Below, one piece after another: positions 10,736-21,068 of a stretch of 64,000 nucleotides of DNA. The notes below the pieces were generated by a model. It made no database searches and was not told where the DNA came from. It saw only the letters and a list, made by a program, of their open reading frames with translations. Source of the stretch: Picocystis sp. L7 (lineage: Eukaryota > Chlorophyta > Picocystophyceae > Picocystales > Picocystaceae). The stretch lies in the NCBI GenBank assembly GCA_020975725.1, contig QXJR01000022.1:62001-126000 (forward strand), given 5' to 3'. The position numbers and the translations under genes are program-made. Positions within the stretch are counted from its first letter, which is position 1, and each line of letters opens with the position of its first letter.

Positions 10736-12538
10736 ATGGAAAGCAGAAGCAGAAGAGCGTCAGGCGCCCTGCCGTTGCGTCGGGGTTCCGAGACGGGATC
10801 CGCATTCAGTGCAGGGTCCAACCAGCAGGAACCAAGCAGCGGATCGAGACGAAACAGCCTTACATCGTCCAGGAAGCCTCCAATCCCATCGAGATACGTC
10901 AAGCCCACTTCAGGAGAGAAACCACCGCCCGTTGGACGCCACCCAAACGGGGCCAAAAAGGCTCCATCCGTGCGACGAAGCTCCTCCATTGTCTCCAGGA
11001 AGAGCAGCAATGTACGGGACGATAACGAACAGAAGGTGCGTCGGAAGAAGAAGCAAGAGGCGTCGAATTCCCACCCTCAGAAACGTTCCGGAAGCATGCT
11101 GCACGAGATTCAAGTCCAAGAGCCTCCGACCCCGATCTGGAAAGGCGCCGACCAGCCTGGTGGTGTGGAGCCCATTAAATTTGTGCAACCGACTGAAGCA
11201 GAGCGTGACCGTGCTCATCAAGAAGGGGAAAAAGACTGTACAGGAACCGAAGAACCAGCCGAAATCATGACCATGCACGAACCTGTCCCAAAAACTGCGT
11301 TCCAAAGCAGCGATTTCACGGCTCAAGAAAGGGAGAGTGTGTCCATGTTGTGGGAATCCTCGTACGATGTGTCCGCCATGGTGCAGGATTTGCTGCAAGA
11401 ACCAGAAGGGGTCAACCAAGGGGATGACACTGACACTGCAGCAGCCGAAGAAGATTCTGATAGTCTTGGCGAAATCAAGCCTGCCGATGAAGGTCATGGA
11501 CAGTTGACTGCTGCTGGCAAGATCCGTTCGTCCATTGGACATCCTTCTCCTTCAGAAAGACTCCCTGTTCCCCCATGTAATGGCAACATCGTCCATGTGG
11601 ATGGAAAGGTCGCATCTTCCAAGGCTCAGCAACATGACATGTCTCAAGTCCATGTACAAGTTCCGGACATGGTCCATGAAACAGAGCAAGCTTCGGATGA
11701 AGGCAACCTGAAGGAAGGACCACTCAACCAACTTGCCAAAGAGAAAGGATGGCAGCAACCAGCAGCAACGCACCGGTTCCAGTCGTCTTTTTCCTTCCGA
11801 CGCTCGTACTTTTCTGCGCAAGTGAAGGAGAAGAACGTGGTGCGATGCAACGTGGTCCGCTTGCCTGGTTGCAAGATGGGCCAACCTGCATTCTACCTTC
11901 GTTTGTGCGACGAAGACCACACACCTCTCCTTCTTGCACGAAAAGTGCATGGTAAGAATGCATTGGCCATCTTCACTGCATCCAGAACATGTGCAGAAGA
12001 GGAAGTGCTCATCGGAGAACTGAGAGGGAACTTCTTGGGAACAGAATATGTGCTGAAGGAATACACGGGAGGAGATGGGAGCAGGCGATTGTCAAGAACA
12101 TACACCGCGCCATGCGCAGAGACCATGACCGTCCTATACAAACACAATCTGCTGGGGTCTGCAGGTCCGCGGAAAGTGCGAGCCATCCTCAAATCACCGG
12201 ATGATCAACCGTGCAACAGAAGCTCCTTCTCCATGCGCAATCTGACCCGGACATTCAGTGTACGCGAACCAACAGGAGAAACAAAGATCCTGCGCAGCAA
12301 ACCAGCAGAATGGAACTCCTCATTGTCTGCTTACTGCCTGAATTTCAAAGGCCGAGTGACCTGGGCCTCTGTGAAGAACTTTCAGATCATTGAAGGAGAC
12401 AAAGATGGACCTGTCCTGCTTCAGTTTGGGAAAAACGGGGAACACGAATTTGCCCTTGACTATTCGCACCCCTTCTCCTGTGTGCAAGCGTTCGCATTGG
12501 GCCTCAGCTCGATGTACAGGAAGCTTGCATGTGACTGA
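10736..12538 (+). CDS. Tubby-like protein (TULP)
   Basis: A 600-residue protein whose last 250 residues form a complete Tubby domain. Signature stretches are NFLGTEYVLKEYTGGDG, the LLGSAGPRKVRAIL segment, SKPAEWNSSLSAYCLNFKGR, and the C-terminal EFALDYSHPFSCVQAF ending in KLACD. Tubby domains bind PI(4,5)P2. Animal TULP3 and TUB deliver membrane cargo to cilia through IFT-A; plant TLPs usually carry an F-box. Here the first 350 residues are basic and Ser/Glu-rich, and I see no F-box, so the layout is closer to animal/protist TULP than plant TLP. I could not identify an IFT-A-binding helix. ATG 10736 is the first in frame. Confidence 0.95.
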   Translation: MESRSRRASGALPLRRGSETGSAFSAGSNQQEPSSGSRRNSLTSSRKPPIPSRYVKPTSGEKPPPVGRHPNGAKKAPSVRRSSSIVSRKSSNVRDDNEQKVRRKKKQEASNSHPQKRSGSMLHEIQVQEPPTPIWKGADQPGGVEPIKFVQPTEAERDRAHQEGEKDCTGTEEPAEIMTMHEPVPKTAFQSSDFTAQERESVSMLWESSYDVSAMVQDLLQEPEGVNQGDDTDTAAAEEDSDSLGEIKPADEGHGQLTAAGKIRSSIGHPSPSERLPVPPCNGNIVHVDGKVASSKAQQHDMSQVHVQVPDMVHETEQASDEGNLKEGPLNQLAKEKGWQQPAATHRFQSSFSFRRSYFSAQVKEKNVVRCNVVRLPGCKMGQPAFYLRLCDEDHTPLLLARKVHGKNALAIFTASRTCAEEEVLIGELRGNFLGTEYVLKEYTGGDGSRRLSRTYTAPCAETMTVLYKHNLLGSAGPRKVRAILKSPDDQPCNRSSFSMRNLTRTFSVREPTGETKILRSKPAEWNSSLSAYCLNFKGRVTWASVKNFQIIEGDKDGPVLLQFGKNGEHEFALDYSHPFSCVQAFALGLSSMYRKLACD

Positions 12539-14480
12539 TGTCGGGTGCACACATGGACATGTGTACCGGTCATGCAGCAAGAAGCATGTCTGGAACTTTG
12601 CAGCAAGTACGGTTGGTGCACACCCTGGATTTCAGAAGAGATCGAGGAGGCTGGACGAATATAAGGAAACCAAAGCCAAGCGAGCGTTCAGCAATTTGCA
12701 CTGTGGACCAACTGGAATGCCAGTCAGGTCCTACTCCTTCCCTCTGTGTTTTTGCTTGCATCCTTTCAGAAAAGCATTCTTGATTTCGTTTCCTTGGCCG
12801 AAAGAGAGACCAGCTACCTTGTGGACAATGCTTGAAAATGTGCCTGGTTTTGCAAGTTTTAACTCTTGGCTGCCTGCTATCGCGTTTGCATATTGTCATC
12901 TTCTGAAAGCTGTGGATTACCATTGGTCCAGCAAAAGCATTCCTGTTGTATGCATGGGACAGGGAGGTGTACAACTTTCTGATGTTGGGATAACTGTTGA
13001 GACTTTCTAATCCTCAACCAATACTTTTCAAGCATCGCGTCTTTACTCATCTGGTGGGTTTCTGGTCTACGACTTCTAACTAGAGAGGATACAGAGTGGC
13101 CGCAAGAATTATGATGGATACCAGCTCCGTTGTCGTGGTCTTTTCTTGAGATCCACTTCATGGGCAGGCTTGCGTGACACCATCTATCACAATGTCAATT
13201 GGTGTCCACTTGAGACTAAAATTTGAAGTGATTTTCTGTGCCTGCTTGTAGGACGTCTCTTTTGTGACCTTGCGGTTGTTTTCCATGCATAGACTTGGCA
13301 TATGGCACTTTATTCTTGTACCACAAGCGAAAAGGCAATCAATGTGAAAATTTTCATCTTTGAGTTGTGGACCTTCAACCTCAAAAATTGCCCTTTAGAC
13401 TATATGATCTGCAAGCAAAATGTACCACGAAAGCATACAATGATGTTTACGTTCCCGCTTGGATGAACATTACCTTTGTATCTTGTGGAAGTACGTCCCA
13501 CTTGATTTGTAGAGCATCAAACATTCGATGCTTTGATTGCAGCTTGCATAGTCTTTTCTCAAACAAATCATTTCTCTCGTGCAGATAGCGCGCCTCGTCC
13601 AAAGCTTCTATCCTATCAGTACGTCGCTTCAGAGAGTTACCAATATACCATCCACGAGTGATGAGGTACCCAGAATATTTATGTCAATGCGTCCACGAGT
13701 AGGCATATTGTGACTCTTTGTTTAGTTTCGGCAGTACACAAGGCAAGACATTGTTTGCATGAATGCTCATAAGGGAGCTCCCTCTGGATTGGTCCGACCA
13801 TTCATCCCGACAACATTTGAACACCCATGCAAACCTACAAGCGTACTTGTTCACTACATTGTTGCCGATCTCTCTTCTAGAAACGCGAATTTTTCCCACG
13901 CTCCGTGCACCAACACAGTAAACTTCGATTCTTATTTTCGAAACTTGCAGACGCTCCCCGAATCGCACGTCTATGCATACGCTACGTCGTGAAAGATTGC
14001 CGAATGTTGATTGAATCGACCAGGTGGGACGACGTCGAATGAGCGCAAGCTCAATGATTCGTTTGGAAGGCGAGAGATGGATAGTCCACGGGTGTGGCGA
14101 TGGTTCCACCCCTCGGTTGCACATGGGGGGATCCCACTCGACATCGTACAGGAAGCCTACGGAACGGATCGTTTTCGCTCTCGTTTCGCACGCCCACACG
14201 CCACTGGACGAGGCATTGGAAGGCATGCACGTCCAACCACAGCAGCATACTCACGTCCATCCCCCTCCCCCCACCGAGAAGAAACTCCCACTCGGTCCTC
14301 CCCACCGGTTTCAGCCCGGGACGCCCTCGGGTTAATTCCGAAGTTAATCCGAGGGGGAGTTAGGGCCAGGGTCCAGCCTGGTGTCAGAATTCGAATGAAA
14401 TCCGAGTGGCAGGAGCACCGCGTTCTCGGCGTCGCAAGCATCCTTTCGAGGCGCAGGAGCTGCTGAGCACGATTCAGTGA
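12539..14480. other. Intergenic, Tubby to CNOT10-like
   Basis: 1.9 kb with only short, unconvincing reading frames. The last 150 bp carries two GTTAAT motifs (14331 and 14343), in the upstream position seen at other genes here. Missing 5' exons of the CNOT10-like gene could lie here, but none was recognised. Confidence 0.45.
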
Positions 14481-15716
14481 ATGGCAGACCACCAGATGGA
14501 CGGGAAGACGTGCGAACGTGGACGGGTGGAGGTCGGAGACGAAGGGAAATGGACGGTCCAAGTCATGGATGGATGGATGGAAGTAGGTCTGGAAGAGAAT
14601 GTGTCCGATGCCATGGGAAGAGACATGCCCCATGCTGAAGAAACGGGAGGGATAAGAAAAGAAGGGGAGGAATTCTTGATGCGAAGAAGACGAGCCCAAG
14701 TGGCGAACCAGGCAGGATGCAGGGCGATGGAAATGGGAGCACCCGCGGTCGCTGCCACCATCTTTGACGTGGCCATGCAAGCTGGATGCAACAAGGTTGA
14801 ACGATCGGAATTTCAGGTCAATAGGAAAAGGGATCAGGAAGGTGCGACCCGAATTGCGGGAACGGGTCATCCCCAAGCTCGGCCCACGCTTGTGCCTGCA
14901 CACGCAAGAGACAAAGGGAAAGGGAAAGTTGGGGAAGACGAAATGTACAGAATCCCCTCGCCACCAGATGATGGACTGAAGAACGAACCAAAAAGAGTCT
15001 CTGCTTTGGAGGACGATGCGTTAAAAGTGTATTATAATGCGGGCCTAGCAAGACTAACTGCAGGAGATCCTCTCGGGGCAATCTGCGCCTTTCGGTGTGC
15101 GAAGAAATCCTGGGAAGGCGATCCCTGCTTCTGGATCAGGGTGGCAGAGGCATATCTAGAAATTTCGGATGCATGCATTGACAGTAGATCACAACTTCCT
15201 CCTCGCCGAGTCCAACTGGTATTGGGATGCCAATCTGAAGCGTCCTTCGGTATGGAGGCAGCCAGCCATGCCGCAGACTGCCTGCACCGTGCTTCACTGC
15301 TGCTGCAGCACCCCTATCCTGCAGCTGTCCCAGGTACTGCTTTCTATGCGCAGGTCGACTCAGCCAAAGTGCAAAGTCACGTTCTAATGAAGCTGGCATA
15401 TGCAAACCTCCGCATCGGTGCAACACGGGCTGCAGTATCTTATGCCTGCCAGTTACTGGAAATGAAAGATTGCCCAGTTACTTACCAAGGACTGGCAACT
15501 TTGTATTGGGCGGAGTCTCTAGCAACAGAAGAGGATTTTGCTGCAGCACACAAGGTTTTGAGTGAAAGCCTTGATTCACGGCAACTGTCTGCTACTCTTG
15601 ATAAAGACACCCTGTCAGCACTGAAAGCAAGATTACTGGACCTTGAGAAGCTGAATGCTTGCGGTCCTCAGCCAGCCGCACCGTCTCCACTGGGAGCACA
15701 GCCGGAGGTTTACTGA
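14481..15716 (+). CDS. CCR4-NOT subunit CNOT10-like TPR protein
   Basis: A 411-residue helical-repeat protein. Residues about 175-235 (VYYNAGLARLTAGDPLGAIC, then DPCFWIRVAEAYLE) and 255-345 (AASHAADCLHRASLLLQ, LMKLAYANLRIGATRAAVSYACQLLE, GLATLYWAESL) follow the order of the C-terminal TPR half of CNOT10. CNOT10 pairs with CNOT11 in the CCR4-NOT deadenylase. Animal and plant CNOT10 are about 700-850 residues, so this is short: an N-terminal TPR block is missing or lies in unrecognised upstream exons. Residues 60-110 are helical and may be a leftover repeat. ATG 14481 is the first in frame, but the leading 50 residues look unconserved and a later Met may be the true start. Confidence 0.55.
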   Translation: MADHQMDGKTCERGRVEVGDEGKWTVQVMDGWMEVGLEENVSDAMGRDMPHAEETGGIRKEGEEFLMRRRRAQVANQAGCRAMEMGAPAVAATIFDVAMQAGCNKVERSEFQVNRKRDQEGATRIAGTGHPQARPTLVPAHARDKGKGKVGEDEMYRIPSPPDDGLKNEPKRVSALEDDALKVYYNAGLARLTAGDPLGAICAFRCAKKSWEGDPCFWIRVAEAYLEISDACIDSRSQLPPRRVQLVLGCQSEASFGMEAASHAADCLHRASLLLQHPYPAAVPGTAFYAQVDSAKVQSHVLMKLAYANLRIGATRAAVSYACQLLEMKDCPVTYQGLATLYWAESLATEEDFAAAHKVLSESLDSRQLSATLDKDTLSALKARLLDLEKLNACGPQPAAPSPLGAQPEVY

Positions 15717-16293
15717 AAGCAGCCCACCAAACAAACCCGCTTTCCCTGTGATACGACAGCCTCGGATTCAAGGATGTTGGTGCAGGGATTGAATATGCTT
15801 ACAGGTCCTGGAAATATTCTCCTTCGCGAGGTTTTTGGCCTTTTGTGGGTATGGCATTAATCTTGGCAAGCAGCTCCTACAAGATTTTCACCCTTGCTTG
15901 GTCCTTCCAGATGGATTGCAGTGAAATAGGGGGCAAGTTTTCCTGCTGTTGCAAACTCCGCTACACTTTTTGAGTCTTTGAACAATAAAAAATACAAATG
16001 TATCACATTTTCTGCAGTGTGGTAAGCTACGCAACTATATACACGTGTTGAGGATGCCCTGGGGTCACTCTGCCCCTGCGCTCCTGGTGGGACCCTTTTG
16101 ATAAAAACGAAAGCCTGCATGGTCACTTTCTCAGGTCCTTAAGCTGTGCCGTTGTTTGCCCTGTTGATGCCCGCGGCAGGTGGGAGGCACCTCCTTCATG
16201 GTTGCCCACAGATCTTACCCCTCGCGTGCACGCTCCCTGGGTCGGCCGCGGCTCAACGTTCCTAGCATTCTGCCTTTTTGTTCCTCCTTCTCT
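15717..16293. other. Convergent 3' intergenic region
   Basis: Shared 3' region of the CNOT10-like and HNH genes. AATAAA occurs near 15984. No gene seen. Confidence 0.5.
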
Positions 16294-16839
16294 TCACAAT
16301 ATGTAATCCACCCATTCCTGGGGCGTGTTTCCCATGATTTCCCTCTGCTGCATTTGCCAGAGCAGGGTGTTTCCTGAGGGTTCCTTGGGCATCTTCCTCA
16401 GCTGCATCCCGCTCTTGTGCAGCATTTTGTTCCCTTTTTTCCCGTTGCAGTGGGCGCACGCGGTGACCAGGTTGTCCCATGTGGATCCGCCTCCCCTGGA
16501 AACGGGCACCACATGATCGATGGTGAGCTGTTTTTGCGACCCGCAGTACTGGCACTCGTATCCATCCCTCAAGAACACATTTCTCTTGTTGAGTGCTGCT
16601 TTTTCGCTGGCCACCACCTGGGATCGCAGGCATCCCATGGCCACCATCACTGCAGGCACGAAGAACACGTCTCTCTCCGAACGAACGCACACGTCTTCGT
16701 AGTACTCCAGCACTTGCACCTTGCGTCCCAAGTCCAGCACCAACGCACGTTGCCACGTCACCACCTCCATCGGACGGTAGGAGCGGTCCAGCACCAGGGT
16801 GCGACACGTGCCCAGCGAACGGCACACCGTCGATGCCAT
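16294..16839 (-). CDS. HNH endonuclease-family protein
   Basis: A 181-residue protein shared by cyanobacteria and plant plastids. The N-terminal part (LVLDRSYRPMEVVTWQRAL, then KVQVLEYYED) matches the leader typical of this subfamily. The HNH core follows: RDGYECQYCG, LTIDHVVPVSRGG, NLVTACAHCNGKKG. Two CxxC pairs likely bind structural zinc, and the DHV histidine is the expected metal-binding catalytic residue. The function of plant homologues is poorly known; a role in organelle nucleic acid maintenance is inferred only. The frame opens upstream with TTG, so the first ATG (16839) is used. No clear transit peptide is visible. Confidence 0.88.
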   Translation of the reverse strand: MASTVCRSLGTCRTLVLDRSYRPMEVVTWQRALVLDLGRKVQVLEYYEDVCVRSERDVFFVPAVMVAMGCLRSQVVASEKAALNKRNVFLRDGYECQYCGSQKQLTIDHVVPVSRGGGSTWDNLVTACAHCNGKKGNKMLHKSGMQLRKMPKEPSGNTLLWQMQQREIMGNTPQEWVDYIL

Positions 16840-18698
16840 TCCCGCCAAAAAAAAAGCACCTCCGAGCGGGGGGAGGGGCGGTTTCCCGCGAAAAAAATGG
16901 CGGGAGGGCGCGCGAGGCGGTTTTTCGGGGACGAATGGCGGGTGCGCTTCCCTCGCTTCGATTAAGCGAAAGTTAAGGGAGGGAGGGAGGGGTACACGAA
17001 GCTTCTCAAACTCTCCGTTCGAAGGCGGTACGATCGCCCGGGAGGAAGGGGACCGATGGGGGAATCGAGGCGCGAGGGGAGGGGGATTTGAGACCCGCGA
17101 TCGGGGACGTCGATTCGACCTATCGGTGCGGTTAACTTAACTCCATCCGGTCCAGGCGCGATTCCCTTTTCGGGTCCACGTGCGGGAAGGATCCAAACTG
17201 CAAGGTTAAGGTTCATCCACCAGTGGCGACAACGACGATCCCATCCCAAACGATCCACGACCTCGTGGTGTGTTGTGTCCCGACCCAGCCCATGGACCAA
17301 GGGAAGCGCGTGCGGCGACCAACAAGTGGGACGAGAAGAACCAAGCGAAGATCGGGACCACGTGGGACCGCAAACGTTACTAGGAAGAAGGTGTCCCTTC
17401 CGGCCCCAAAACCATTCTTGGACATATGAACCACACGAACGGAGAATCACGCTCATCGCGCAAGAAACGTTGGACGTTTGTCGTTCCATCAAGTCTTCGA
17501 TTGTTCCTTTCCTCCAATCGAGCATAGGAAAAACGAGCTGCTTCGATTGCGCACATTCCCCAGCGATGGAATGTCCATGCCACGAGACGATCAAAGCAAA
17601 AAAAGGCTCCTCCCAACCCATGCTCCTCGTTTGTAACGATTCCCAACAACGGGACCTTTGTCCACTTCGCTCAAGAGGGGTCGCAACTACCCTCCAAAGT
17701 AGAGCCTCCCGTGCGATGGACGAGAGGCACGGAGAACGCGAGGAAGCTTGGATTGGAAATGCCCCCACGTCTCGATCCAAATCGTAAGCAATGGGCTCAT
17801 TTCTGGGGGTTCTCGTACTTGCAGGCAAGAGCCGTTCCCCCCATGGCATGCCTCCACCCACACAATGCTTTTGTCGAAGTGCTTCTCTGACACGTGTCAC
17901 TTTCGCAAAGCGCAAGTTAGGAGGAAGAGCAATGGCCAAGCCATGGCAAGCGAGGCGTCCATGAGGCTCGATGTATGGTGAGACACGAAAGACGCAACAT
18001 CATGGATTCGGGGTTTAACTGCATTGCGTCTCAGGAGGCATGGTCGCCTCCGTCGCTTGGTTTGATGGAACCATGGCACGTGGAGGCCCCTACCATGGCT
18101 CACGTACAAATGGCGAGCATCGATGATAGTGGTCGATGCGATCAACACGGCAATCGACCCGCCACGAGGAGGGCCTTCGTGACCTCTTTTACGAGCGCAT
18201 CTGAAGTTTCCACGCCGCTTTCGGGGTTTTGGCCCAGGTTTTTTGCGCATCACGGAGTCCCGTTAAGGCATACTTGTGGTCTCTTTGTAGGGAGGTTCTT
18301 GGTAGGCTTGGAGGAGGGTGTTCTTCCGATCGTTGGATCCTCGGTTGTTGAAGGAGGTACCAACGATGCAAGCACGGGCAGTGGGCAATGGATCGATTCC
18401 CTTGCGCCTTGCCACGCTTGTATCCACCTGCAGCCACCGTTGAGGCAAGGACATGGTTGCGCGGTGTCCACCGCATTGCATCCCATCGGTCGATCGATCG
18501 ATCGATCGACCGGCGGACGTTCCAACCACGAAGGAGCCATGCACGCGACCTTGCTCACTTTCTTGACATGGGTTGTGCTTTCGTTGACATGCTTGATGCG
18601 GCGTGCCCCCCCCCCTTTACAGGGTCCAACAAGCCCCTGTCCCTGCCCTTCCCCCGACCGAGGGACGGACACGGTTGTGACGCGTTGTGACGTTGGCG
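16840..18698. other. Intergenic, HNH to LpxD-like
   Basis: 1.86 kb divergent region. A 325-codon minus frame (16962-17939) is open but shows no family resemblance, low complexity at its end and no conserved segment, so it is not called. GTTAA motifs cluster at 16960-17210. A GATC-repeat palindrome lies at about 18485-18512. Confidence 0.45.
18482..18512. repeat. GATC-repeat palindrome
   Basis: Five tandem TCGA units flanked by CGG and CCG make a perfect self-complementary stretch of about 26 bp, roughly 190 bp upstream of the LpxD-like start codon. Confidence 0.85.
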
Positions 18699-19478
18699 AT
18701 GGCGTGTTTGGCGCATCGCGTCCATCTTCCACGCGCTTCGGCGCATCGACGTTCGCTTTTGGCGCGTTCAGGAGCGGGATGGATCCATCCTGACGCCGAG
18801 GTGGATCCCTCGGCACACGTCTCGCCCGGTGCGGTGGTTTGCGACGGCGCAGTGGTGGGCGCACACGTCCATGTCGGACCAGGAAGCGTGGTTGGCGCAC
18901 ACGCACGCATCGGAAGAGGCACGCAACTGCGCTTCAACGTGAGCGTGGACCACTGTACGATAGGCGAAGGGTGCCTGCTGCACCACGGCGTGTGTGTGGG
19001 ACAGGACGGCTTCGGATTCTACGTGGACGAGCGAGGAAACGTGGTGAAGAAACCGCAAGAGCTGCGCGTGGTCATCGGAAACGACGTCGAAATCGGAGCC
19101 AACTCGTGCGTGGATCGAGGGAGCTGGAGAGACACCGTCATCGGTGATCACTGCAAGCTCGACAACCTGGTGCAGGTCGGACACAACGCCGTGCTGGGAA
19201 AGGCCTGCATCCTCTGTGGACAAACTGCACTGGGTGGATCCAGCACCTTGGGGGATTACGTGGTGATGGGAGGAAAATCGGCAGTCGCAGACCACATCAA
19301 GGTTGTGTCCAAGGTGCGGCTGGCCGCCAAAACGGGAGTCATCAAAGACATCACGACGCCCGGGGATTACGCCGGGTTCCCGGCCTTGCCGGCTCAAGAA
19401 TGGCGGAAAATGCAGGTGAGGATCAAACAATTGCACAAGAAAAAACCTCCTCACCAAGAACATACTTATGGACATTGA
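18699..19478 (+). CDS. LpxD-like UDP-acylglucosamine N-acyltransferase
   Basis: A 259-residue left-handed beta-helix acyltransferase. Hexapeptide repeats start near residue 25 and run through the LpxD signatures GQDGFGF, GANSCVDRG, QVGHNAVLG (with the candidate catalytic His), GQTALGGS and GGKSAVADHIKV. LpxD adds the N-linked acyl chain in lipid A synthesis. Plant homologues are mitochondrial and make lipid A-like precursors. The first 30 residues are basic, rich in Ala, Arg and Ser and lack acidic residues, consistent with mitochondrial import. Bacterial LpxD is about 340 residues; the N-terminal uridine-binding domain is absent here. The frame opens with GTG at 18687, so ATG 18699 is used. 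No other lipid A gene is nearby. Confidence 0.88.
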   Translation: MACLAHRVHLPRASAHRRSLLARSGAGWIHPDAEVDPSAHVSPGAVVCDGAVVGAHVHVGPGSVVGAHARIGRGTQLRFNVSVDHCTIGEGCLLHHGVCVGQDGFGFYVDERGNVVKKPQELRVVIGNDVEIGANSCVDRGSWRDTVIGDHCKLDNLVQVGHNAVLGKACILCGQTALGGSSTLGDYVVMGGKSAVADHIKVVSKVRLAAKTGVIKDITTPGDYAGFPALPAQEWRKMQVRIKQLHKKKPPHQEHTYGH

Positions 19479-21068
19479 TGCCTCGGAAAATCCAGGCCAA
19501 AGCCATATTGTCACAAGCAACGCCACACAGATGCAAATCAAGGATGCATCGGCCATGAGGAAGGCGGAACCTCTCGTCAACTTTGACGCGGCTTGTGGAA
19601 AAGGAGGCCCTTGGAACCATGACTTGAGCCCGTACGCTTCGTGTTCGACCTTTGGTTCCGACTGAATATGCTTGTAAAGGGCCCAGAACCGATCGGCACT
19701 GGTTTTTTACGTTCAATGCGACCAACAGTAGAGACGCTGGCCATCGTGCTTGTCACCCGCCAGGTCGATCATGCACGCCTTGCAAAAATGCAACTGTGTG
19801 CCTGTCACGATAGTTGCTGGAAAGTTGCACGCTTCACCTTACCATGGTTTCATGGGGAAACTTCGTACAAGCAATGCGCTTGACTTGTCACGTTTCGACA
19901 CCCTTGTTTGTCCCTTGCGAATGTGATGTTGCCATCGCCCAACCAAAACCGGAAGACCTTCCGATCGTCAAAACAGGCTGCGGACAAGTCGGTTCTTATT
20001 GGCAGCGACTGAACGTTTGCCAGATCCGCTGAATTGTGGGAGGCCAAAAAAATACAGCATCGATGAAGTTCCCCATTTGTTGTCCATTGATTCTACACGT
20101 GGCTGTCAGAACACTTTTCATCACAGGTTCAGGCTATGCTTTGTGCGGTCAACTTGCCTTTGGGAAGGAACGACGGATACATTCGATGTTTTCTTGCGTT
20201 TTACGAACTTTGAGGTCCTCATCTGTCGGGTTTGGCAGTCTCGCTGTGAGGCATTGACTTCGAGTCGAATTCGTATTGAAGGTTTTGCACCTGGTATCCT
20301 CTAGGAGCTCGATTCATTGCATCAAGTACCTGACAGCCACCATGCATGAGGCGGTTATCCTTCCTTTTGATGCGTCTTGATCTTCCACCTTGTCGACTGC
20401 GGTTCTATTCCGTGTCCGTGCAGGTGGATTGAGGCATTGCCAAGGCAGGCAGAAAGTGCCTTCCTGTTGCCAGACTGCCTTATTCCGGCACGTGCGCACT
20501 GTAGCAGGGCCCCTTGTTCGATTCCATCAGATCTGCTGCACGTCCTTCAATCCAAGGATCCTGTCCGTTTTCCCCCTCCATGCAGGAAGGGGCTCGTTCC
20601 CCCATCGGTGGACTCCCTGATGGAGGCGGTCACATATCATCCGTTGGCCCAGCCTTGCGTTCCATTCGTGGCGGTCCATGGGACGCATGTTGCACCTTCC
20701 ATCCCAGCCATCTGGATCATGCACACACACTTCGTGGTGCACTTTTGAGATCGAATTCACCTCCAAATTGACCGTGCACCACTGGCATGGATGCCTGGTG
20801 GTCCTGTCCCTCCCCCACCCCTCGTGCGAGAAGAAACTCCACCCAGGTCCTCCCCCCCCCTTCCTCCCCCGCAGTTAACTACCAGTTAACTTCCTTCTTC
20901 CTCCTCTCACCCCCACACGGAACTCTCTCTTAACCCCAGGAGTGAAGCCCCCCCCCTCCCTTCGGTGTTTCCAAAGTTAACCCCCTGTCGTTCTCCCTCG
21001 CCATCCCCGGTTTACGATCCCACCAGAGGAGTTAACCCAACCTTGGACCAGACCTGGTCGGTGGTGGC
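19479..21068. other. Intergenic, LpxD-like to aspartyl aminopeptidase
   Basis: 1.6 kb with no recognisable gene. The last 200 bp is pyrimidine-rich on the + strand and holds at least five GTTAA or TTAACCC motifs (20873, 20885, 20930, 20976, 21031), the densest cluster in the window. Confidence 0.5.

Noticed and set aside
12390-13010. 206-codon frame overlapping the Tubby 3' end
   Set aside because: It lies out of frame over the conserved Tubby C-terminus and resembles no protein.
16962-17939. 325-codon minus-strand frame
   Set aside because: No conserved segment, composition like the surrounding intergenic DNA, and it overlaps promoter-type GTTAA motifs.
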